9,188 bases of DNA from Bdellovibrionales bacterium (GTDB taxonomy: Bacteria; Bdellovibrionota; Bdellovibrionia; Bdellovibrionales; UBA1609): contig DAIDJH010000047.1 of assembly GCA_027451425.1 (NCBI GenBank), positions 1-9,188 on the forward strand, given 5' to 3'. Under the pieces are notes generated by a model. That model did no database searches. It saw only the letters and a list, made by a program, of their open reading frames with translations, and had not been told where the DNA came from. Position numbers and translations under genes: made by a program. Shown here one piece after another: positions 5,369-9,188 of this stretch. Within the stretch, counting starts at the first letter, position 1. Each line of letters begins with the position of its first letter.

Positions 5369-6693
5369 AAATCGTGGACCATCTCTAGAAGCCGATATTT
5401 GGGCGATCTTGACGCCCAAATCTCGTGCTGCTCCCAGTGCTGGGCTTTGAGCCATGCAGGCATAGCTTCGTCCGGGCGCGTGAGTAAATAGAAATGGTCA
5501 CCTTTCGGCAGCGACTGCGGAATAAATTCATAAAATCCAACGCGGTCGATGCCACGAAGTTTGTAAACGGGCTCTTTCATATCGTATGTAAGTGCCGCAG
5601 CCCATTGATGGGTCTGCGTGAACAGCGGCTTGTAGGGCTTTAGTTTTTCGGCGAGTTTTTCGTACTCGAACGCATTGGTGACATGCCCACTAAGTGGGCG
5701 CAGCGGCGGCAGTACAAAAACGGCCAACGCAAAAATTAGGCCGGCGCCAAATACCGCAACGTAAATGCGCGTAAAAAGCCGAATGCGCGGATGAAACACC
5801 GCGAGCGCAAACACCGCCGGAAAGCCCACAATCGGCCAGTTTGCTTCAACAAATGACTTAAGCGCCGACGAAAAGAAAAAGACGAACGGAAACCATGCAA
5901 AATAAATAAGAAACCTTGCCGACCGTTCAGGCTTGGCCCGCAGAGCCGCCCAGACAATTAGCGGAAAAAGCAGTGCCAGCTCCTGAAGGACATAGTCATA
6001 ACTCCATTCAGGGTTGTAGCTATTGTTGTGAAAGCCATGAGAAAGCTGGAATCGAAATGAAATAAAATCATGCCGGTAGTTCCAAATGAGAACAGGCAAT
6101 GAAAACAAAAGCCCCGTGAGAATAGTGATCACCACGTAACGCCACTTCACCTCACGCCATCGTCGCTCCAAAAGTAAATAGAGAAAAAGTGGTGGCACAA
6201 ATAATACGGCGTTATATTTTGAGCAAAAACAAAGGCCAAGGGCCGCACCCAACGCCCCATAGTTAAGCGGAGTTGGCGATTTCTCGAGACGAATGAAGAA
6301 GTAAATGGCCAGCGTCCAAAAAAATAAAAGCGGAATATCCGGCGTAACGATGATTGAGCCGGCTCCTAAAAAAGGTGAAAATAGATACAGGAGGGCGAAA
6401 CACCACAAGCGCTCGACTCGATGCCCGTCGTTTGGTAAAATTTCACTCATGATGAGCAGCCACACGGCGAACGTCGCCTGCCCGAGCAGGACGGCCGGGA
6501 AGCGCACACAGTTGGCTACAGGCTCAAGAAAATGCCCCAGCCAGAACAGCCATGCCACCATTGCCGGATGATCGTAATAGCTGAGCTGGAGATGGTGAGA
6601 CCACACCCAGTAATACGCCTCGTCGGCAAAAATCGGGATGAACGCCGCCATCACGAGCTTGATAGCCAAACTCGACCAAAATAACCGTCTCAT
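5365..6693 (-). CDS. Polytopic glycosyltransferase, GT39/ArnT-like (PMT_2) family
   Basis: Integral inner-membrane glycosyltransferase of the PMT/ArnT type, which takes a sugar from a polyprenyl-phosphate donor and transfers it on the periplasmic side to lipid A, glycan or protein. The 442 residues show about ten to twelve hydrophobic segments. The signature first periplasmic loop is FADEAYYWVWSHHLQLSYYDHP (22-43), with the catalytic-type D24-E25 and the YYDHP motif, and a second conserved TPDIPLLFFW (116-125). A soluble tail of about 110 residues follows the last membrane segment (FEYEKLAEKL onward), shorter than the ArnT C-terminal domain. It is convergent with the family 9 glycosyltransferase, and their stop codons overlap in the palindrome CTAG (5365-5368). 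No clear Shine-Dalgarno precedes the ATG. The acceptor is unknown; it could act on lipid A or an envelope polysaccharide. Confidence 0.87.
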   Translation of the reverse strand: MRRLFWSSLAIKLVMAAFIPIFADEAYYWVWSHHLQLSYYDHPAMVAWLFWLGHFLEPVANCVRFPAVLLGQATFAVWLLIMSEILPNDGHRVERLWCFALLYLFSPFLGAGSIIVTPDIPLLFFWTLAIYFFIRLEKSPTPLNYGALGAALGLCFCSKYNAVLFVPPLFLYLLLERRWREVKWRYVVITILTGLLFSLPVLIWNYRHDFISFRFQLSHGFHNNSYNPEWSYDYVLQELALLFPLIVWAALRAKPERSARFLIYFAWFPFVFFFSSALKSFVEANWPIVGFPAVFALAVFHPRIRLFTRIYVAVFGAGLIFALAVFVLPPLRPLSGHVTNAFEYEKLAEKLKPYKPLFTQTHQWAAALTYDMKEPVYKLRGIDRVGFYEFIPQSLPKGDHFYLLTRPDEAMPAWLKAQHWEQHEIWASRSPKYRLLEMVHDF

Positions 6694-6720
6694 GTGTGGA
6701 ATGGACTTTACAAGTGCCCG

Positions 6721-6750
6721 TTGCCGATGTCATATTGCGCCTCGCAAAAT
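6721..6750 (+). promoter_or_regulatory. Candidate promoter of the valine tRNA pair
   Basis: The -35 TTGCCG (6721-6726) and -10 CAAAAT (6745-6750) are 18 bp apart, each with four of six consensus bases. The expected start near 6757 is followed by a GC-rich discriminator-like stretch (CGCGCG) before the mature 5' end at 6764. This arrangement is common for growth-rate-controlled stable RNA promoters. Position supports it more than sequence does. Confidence 0.4.
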
Positions 6751-6763
6751 CTCTTCGCGCGAT

Positions 6764-6839
6764 AGGACGTTAGCTCAGTTGGTAGAGCGCCACCCTTACA
6801 AGGTGGATGTCGTGGGTTCGAATCCCTCACGTCCTACCA
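6764..6839 (+). tRNA. tRNA-Val (anticodon TAC)
   Basis: A full 76-base cloverleaf folds by eye. The acceptor stem AGGACGT pairs with ACGTCCT, with discriminator A and an encoded CCA. The D stem is GCTC/GAGC. The anticodon stem CCACC/GGTGG carries loop CTTACAA, with TAC at 6797-6799. The T loop is TTCGAAT. The T stem GTGGG/CCCTC has one U-U mismatch (6813 with 6827). It reads GUA and, by wobble, other valine codons. Confidence 0.96.
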
Positions 6840-6845
6840 TTTAAC

Positions 6846-6920
6846 GCGAACGTAGCTCAGTGGTAGAGCGTTGCTTTCACACAGCAAAGGCCACAGGTTC
6901 AATCCCTGTCGTTCGCACCA
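6846..6920 (+). tRNA. tRNA-Val (anticodon CAC)
   Basis: A 75-base cloverleaf: acceptor stem GCGAACG/CGTTCGC, discriminator A and encoded CCA; D stem GCTC/GAGC; anticodon stem TTGCT/AGCAA with loop TTCACAC, giving CAC at 6878-6880; T stem ACAGG/CCTGT. It lies 6 bases after the first valine tRNA and is presumably co-transcribed. It reads GUG only, which the TAC isoacceptor can also read. No terminator hairpin follows before the convergent lipoprotein gene 21 bp away. Confidence 0.95.
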
Positions 6921-6941
6921 TTTATGCTTGTACAATTAAGG

Positions 6942-7751
6942 TTATGGCCCAGAAAGTTTCTTCAGCTGCGCGTATCCAGGCAAAGTCGAAAGATCCGGGA
7001 CAACTACGATTTCAATACGCCGATTGGCAGCACGCCCCTGATCCGTATCATTCGACGCCACGGGATGCGTTTCGCCAAAACTTGCGGCACTTACACGATT
7101 TGGTGGCATTCCAGCATCTAGCATCGCCTTTAGCACCGTCATCGCCCGCCCCGACGCAAGCTCCCAGTTCGATGGATACTTCGCCGTTTTAATAGGGACA
7201 TTATCCGTGAACCCTTCGATTTGAAATCGGCGATTTGGCACCGACACAAGTAAGGGTGTTACCTGTTGAATCGTTGTTAAACCATCCGGTGAAAGTCTTG
7301 ATGAGCCCGTGCCAAACAAAACATCGCTCGACATTGCCACGACCATCTGCCCATCCACAATTTTGATGGCGATTTTACCCGTGTCAGTCAATGATTTGAA
7401 TTTCGCCGTCAGCTCTTCAAATTCCTTGATGCGCTTTTCTGCCTCTAATTTTTCATTATTGAGGGCCTGCAATGCCTGCTTCATCTCCGCAACATGACCT
7501 TCAAGCTGCTTTCTCGTACTTTTGCTTTTGCCAAGCTTACCCTCAAGGCTCGCGGCAATATCTTCTTCGCCTTGAATTTTACTTTTCAAATCTTGAATTT
7601 GCTTGTTGTCGGCAGCCACCTGAGTGGTGAGATTCGCGATTGTTGCGGCGTCATCGTTTTTCATTTTCTTGAATCGGCTGGCTGAGACACATGCAGCAAG
7701 ACCCGTCAAAACGAAAGCCAAAAAGAAAATCTTCGTTGTCGATTTTGTCAT
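6942..7751 (-). CDS. OmpA-like peptidoglycan-binding lipoprotein with coiled coil
   Basis: Predicted outer-membrane lipoprotein that tethers the envelope to peptidoglycan. The 269 residues begin with a basic n-region and a hydrophobic stretch ending in the lipobox LAAC (18-21). Cys21 would be lipidated, and the next residue is Val rather than Asp, which favours transport to the outer membrane. Residues about 32-120 are a charged heptad-like coiled coil rich in K, E, A and Q. The OmpA C-terminal domain follows (about 130-250), with SSDVLFGTGSSRLS, the diaminopimelate-contacting FTDNVPI (Asp183), SNWELASGRA and GRAANRRIEI with its conserved arginine. This is a complete OmpA/MotB-type domain. 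The gene starts 22 bp after dps on the same strand and is likely co-transcribed with it. A weak GGTGG ribosome site precedes the ATG. Its exact partner or a motility role is not shown. Confidence 0.92.
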   Translation of the reverse strand: MTKSTTKIFFLAFVLTGLAACVSASRFKKMKNDDAATIANLTTQVAADNKQIQDLKSKIQGEEDIAASLEGKLGKSKSTRKQLEGHVAEMKQALQALNNEKLEAEKRIKEFEELTAKFKSLTDTGKIAIKIVDGQMVVAMSSDVLFGTGSSRLSPDGLTTIQQVTPLLVSVPNRRFQIEGFTDNVPIKTAKYPSNWELASGRAMTVLKAMLDAGMPPNRVSAASFGETHPVASNDTDQGRAANRRIEIVVVPDLSTLPGYAQLKKLSGP

Positions 7752-7773
7752 GAACCACCCCGTTGTTTATGCT

Positions 7774-8244
7774 CTATCCTGCCAACAGACTCCTGAGCAT
7801 CCAAGCTGTTTTTTCGTGGAGTTGCAATCGTTGAGTTAAAAGATCTAGCGTTGCTTCATCGTCCGCCGCTTCAGCGATTGGCAAAACCGACCGCGCCGTT
7901 TTTACAACTGCCTCGTGACCCTCGAGTAGCTCCCGAATCATCTGATGAGCCGGCACCATTTCGGCGGCTTCGGCAATCGATGAAAGCTGAGAGTACTTTT
8001 TGTAGGAGCCGGGCGCATAAAGCCCCAGCGCGCGAATTCGTTCGGCGATAAGGTCAAGCGCATTCCAAAGCTCGGTATATTGGACCATGAACATGTTGTG
8101 GAGTGTGCTGAACATGGGCCCTTCAACATTCCAGTGAAAATTGTGTGTCTTGAGATAAAGGATGTAGCTGTCGGCAAGTAGACGCGACAACCCATCTGCA
8201 ATTCTTTTCCTGTCCGCTTCTTTTATGCCAATTTCGATTTTCAT
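7774..8244 (-). CDS. dps: Dps-family ferritin-like DNA-protecting protein
   Basis: Member of the Dps/mini-ferritin family: a twelve-subunit shell that oxidises and stores iron with hydrogen peroxide, protecting DNA under stress or starvation. The 156 residues match the four-helix Dps fold and carry the intersubunit ferroxidase motif: H37-W38 in NFHWNVEG, H49 in STLHN, and D64 and E68 in LDLIAERI. The fifth usual ligand (Asp67 of E. coli Dps, Asp47 of Listeria Dps) falls on Met53, so the site may be altered. The N-terminal tail is short and has few lysines, so DNA binding by a tail, as in E. coli, is not evident. The start is secured by AGGAGG six bases upstream. It leads a likely two-gene unit with the OmpA-like lipoprotein. 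Confidence 0.93.
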   Translation of the reverse strand: MKIEIGIKEADRKRIADGLSRLLADSYILYLKTHNFHWNVEGPMFSTLHNMFMVQYTELWNALDLIAERIRALGLYAPGSYKKYSQLSSIAEAAEMVPAHQMIRELLEGHEAVVKTARSVLPIAEAADDEATLDLLTQRLQLHEKTAWMLRSLLAG

Positions 8245-8250
8245 TTTTAT

Positions 8251-8256
8251 CCTCCT
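8251..8256 (-). promoter_or_regulatory. Consensus Shine-Dalgarno of dps
   Basis: AGGAGG on the minus strand lies six bases before the ATG at 8242-8244. This is the strongest ribosome binding site in the window, consistent with a highly expressed protein, and it fixes the start. Confidence 0.85.
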
Positions 8257-8279
8257 GTCTACAGCCGTTTCACCAAAGA

Positions 8280-8308
8280 AATTTAGTCGCGCAAAGGCAT
8301 CGCGGCAA
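8280..8308 (-). promoter_or_regulatory. Candidate dps promoter
   Basis: On the minus strand the -35 TTGCCG (8303-8308) and -10 TAAATT (8280-8285) are 17 bp apart, each with four of six consensus bases, and lie 35 bp upstream of the dps ATG. The -35 sits inside the inverted repeat at 8302-8321. Not verified; a stress sigma factor could read a different site. Confidence 0.4.
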
Positions 8309-8321
8309 GCGTATTTGCCGC
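8302..8321. repeat. Inverted repeat over the dps -35 region
   Basis: GCGGCAA and TTGCCGC form a perfect 7-bp dyad around a 6-base centre. It overlaps the candidate -35 of dps, the position of a repressor operator or an activator site. It does not resemble a Fur/PerR box. No T-run follows on either strand, so a terminator is unlikely. Confidence 0.5.
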
Positions 8322-8327
8322 CATCAC

Positions 8328-8357
8328 CGTCTTCTCCAAACCTGTTAGGAGAAGACG
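8328..8357. repeat. Ten-bp perfect inverted repeat downstream of the secreted-protein gene
   Basis: CGTCTTCTCC and GGAGAAGACG form a 10-bp perfect dyad around a 10-base loop, 35 bp past the stop of the minus-strand gene ending at 8393. Neither strand has a T-run after it, so it is not a standard intrinsic terminator. It could be an RNA hairpin that protects the upstream message, a terminator aided by Rho, or a regulator site upstream of dps. Confidence 0.5.
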
Positions 8358-8392
8358 ATCTCTACAATGTCGACGTAAAGAAAAGATATAAA

Positions 8393-8905
8393 TTACTGAA
8401 TCGGGATCAAAATGTATTGAGGTCCCGCGTGGCGCACCCGCTCACTATTGACTGGATAAAATGAAATCCCCGTCACAAGGTCAGCCGCCGCACAACTTTC
8501 GGTTGGCTGCCGACGATACATTGACACCCGCACCACGTATTCCGTGCTCGAAAAAGGCTGAGTCAATATCGCGCGTGCGTACCGCGCATTTTTCGGCAAA
8601 TACGTTGTGCCTTCGGCGTAAAGCTGCCCCTCACGATTGTATTGGGTAATTTGCAAATACTCGAGACCCCTGCGGCTGCGACTCTGGCGCGCATTGATCA
8701 CAACAATGTGCCCGGCGTACGCCGAAATAATTTGCGCTTTGACGGCGTAGCGCCCCCGGATTTTGTGCCAGCGAATTGGACACTCTAGGGGAGACGGCCA
8801 CGGGAAAACATGTTGCGCTTGTGCCGGCCTTACCGACAAGCACGTGAAGGCCATTAGCCCCACAAAAAGCGCTGAATAAACTTTATTGAAACTTCGCACA
8901 ACCAT
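8393..8905 (-). CDS. Small secreted/periplasmic protein of unknown function
   Basis: I do not recognise the family. The 170 residues start with a clear Sec signal peptide: basic n-region (VVRSFNK), hydrophobic core (YSALFVGLMAFTCLSV) and a likely cut after AQA (residue 30). The mature part of about 140 residues is basic and strand-rich. It has only two cysteines (C42 and C138), which could form one disulfide bond, and segments CPIRWHKIRGRYAV and LEYLQITQYNREG. There is no lipobox and no membrane segment. The gene starts 6 bp after the stop of the winged-helix regulator, so the two are probably one operon. The coordinates use the ATG at 8905, but its GGGGG ribosome site is only one base away. 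The GTG two codons later (8899) has ideal 7-base spacing and may be the true start. Confidence 0.8.
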   Translation of the reverse strand: MVVRSFNKVYSALFVGLMAFTCLSVRPAQAQHVFPWPSPLECPIRWHKIRGRYAVKAQIISAYAGHIVVINARQSRSRRGLEYLQITQYNREGQLYAEGTTYLPKNARYARAILTQPFSSTEYVVRVSMYRRQPTESCAAADLVTGISFYPVNSERVRHAGPQYILIPIQ

Positions 8906-8911
8906 TCCCCC

Positions 8912-9188
8912 TTATTTTTGCAATAACACCCGGGCATTTTTATTTAAGTAGTACCCGTTCTTCGCGCGAAAAATATATTTTGGCTTTTCAAAATCGGGCT
9001 CGATCATTTTTCGAAGCCGCTTTATCGTCACATACAATTTATTATCGTGAACTCGCGGATCGTATGACTGCTTCCAAATCTTTTCTACAATCACTTCTTT
9101 TGAATGAACCTCGCCCGGAGATTTTACGAACAACCTGAGTAAATCCAGCAAAATGAACTGATTTTTAAAGTCGACGGCCCCCCTCTTC
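8912..9188 (-). CDS. OmpR/PhoB-type winged-helix DNA-binding protein (N-terminal part outside window)
   Basis: The C-terminal end of a transcription regulator, open to the right edge of the window. About 91 residues are visible and match the Trans_reg_C winged helix: a helix around FILLDLLRLFVKSPG, then VHSKEVIVEKIWKQSYDP, the recognition helix DNKLYVTIKRLRKMIEPD, and the wing hairpin PKYIFRAKNGYYLN before a short tail. A TTG at 9151 could be read as a start but falls inside the first helix, and the frame continues upstream with domain-like sequence (VDFKNQF), so the gene is cut rather than short. Whether the missing part is a receiver domain or another module cannot be told. The small secreted protein follows after 6 bp and may be its target or partner. 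Confidence 0.88.
   Translation of the reverse strand, partial: KRGAVDFKNQFILLDLLRLFVKSPGEVHSKEVIVEKIWKQSYDPRVHDNKLYVTIKRLRKMIEPDFEKPKYIFRAKNGYYLNKNARVLLQK

Noticed and set aside
5364..5391. Repeated CTCTAGAA at the glycosyltransferase junction
   Set aside because: Two 8-base copies 20 bp apart, one within coding sequence; likely chance.
6638..6844. Open frame running into the first valine tRNA
   Set aside because: It overlaps the tRNA, the tRNA promoter and the start of the minus-strand glycosyltransferase, and its protein shows no motif.
6921..6941. Terminator after the valine tRNAs
   Set aside because: The 21-bp gap before the convergent lipoprotein stop has no hairpin and no T-run.
6860..7192. 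Open frame starting inside the second valine tRNA
   Set aside because: It is antisense to the OmpA-like domain and begins within a tRNA; a shadow frame.
9149..9151. TTG as the start of the winged-helix protein
   Set aside because: It lies inside the first helix of the domain and the frame stays open to the window edge, so the gene is truncated by the window.
1..9188. CRISPR array, insertion sequence, prophage, toxin-antitoxin or defence system
   Set aside because: No spaced direct repeats, transposase, integrase, phage structural or nuclease genes were seen; gene content is core metabolism, envelope and regulation.

Overview
This window is a gene-dense, core-genome stretch of a Gram-negative bacterium. 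It most resembles a predatory deltaproteobacterium of the Bdellovibrio type (Bdellovibrionota). The main reason is a myxobacterial-type MglA motility GTPase with no mglB beside it, directly downstream of ybaB-recR. A PilZ protein, an OmpA-like outer-membrane lipoprotein and a membrane-anchored family 9 glycosyltransferase agree with this. The taxon is inferred from gene content, not from a search. Nothing in the window looks like a phage, plasmid, insertion sequence, CRISPR array or defence island.

Positions 1-3461 all read on the + strand: ybaB (cut by the left edge), recR, mglA, nadA, a small phosphopantetheinyl transferase and a PilZ protein. ybaB/recR and recR/mglA are joined by TAATG stop-start overlaps, so the first three genes look like one translationally coupled unit. 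nadA appears to have its own promoter at the end of mglA, placed so that its transcript would be nearly leaderless. The transferase start overlaps the nadA stop. The PilZ gene has a strong ribosome binding site of its own.

Positions 3471-6693 hold a minus-strand gene of unknown function, a divergent family 9 glycosyltransferase and a convergent polytopic family 39-type glycosyltransferase. The last two share a CTAG palindrome as overlapping stop codons. They suggest lipopolysaccharide or envelope glycan assembly.

Positions 6764-6920 hold two tandem valine tRNAs (anticodons TAC and CAC) behind a plausible promoter. From 6942 to the right edge everything reads on the minus strand. In transcription order these genes are a winged-helix regulator cut by the right edge, a small secreted protein, a Dps-family ferritin and an OmpA-like lipoprotein. 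The 148 bp between the secreted protein and dps is the longest non-coding stretch. It carries two perfect inverted repeats, one of which overlaps the -35 of a candidate dps promoter.

I see no clearly new system. The observations most worth a second look are the serine at the Ras-Gly12 position of this orphan MglA, the near-leaderless promoter geometry of nadA, the methionine replacing a ferroxidase ligand in the Dps protein, and the inverted repeats upstream of dps.
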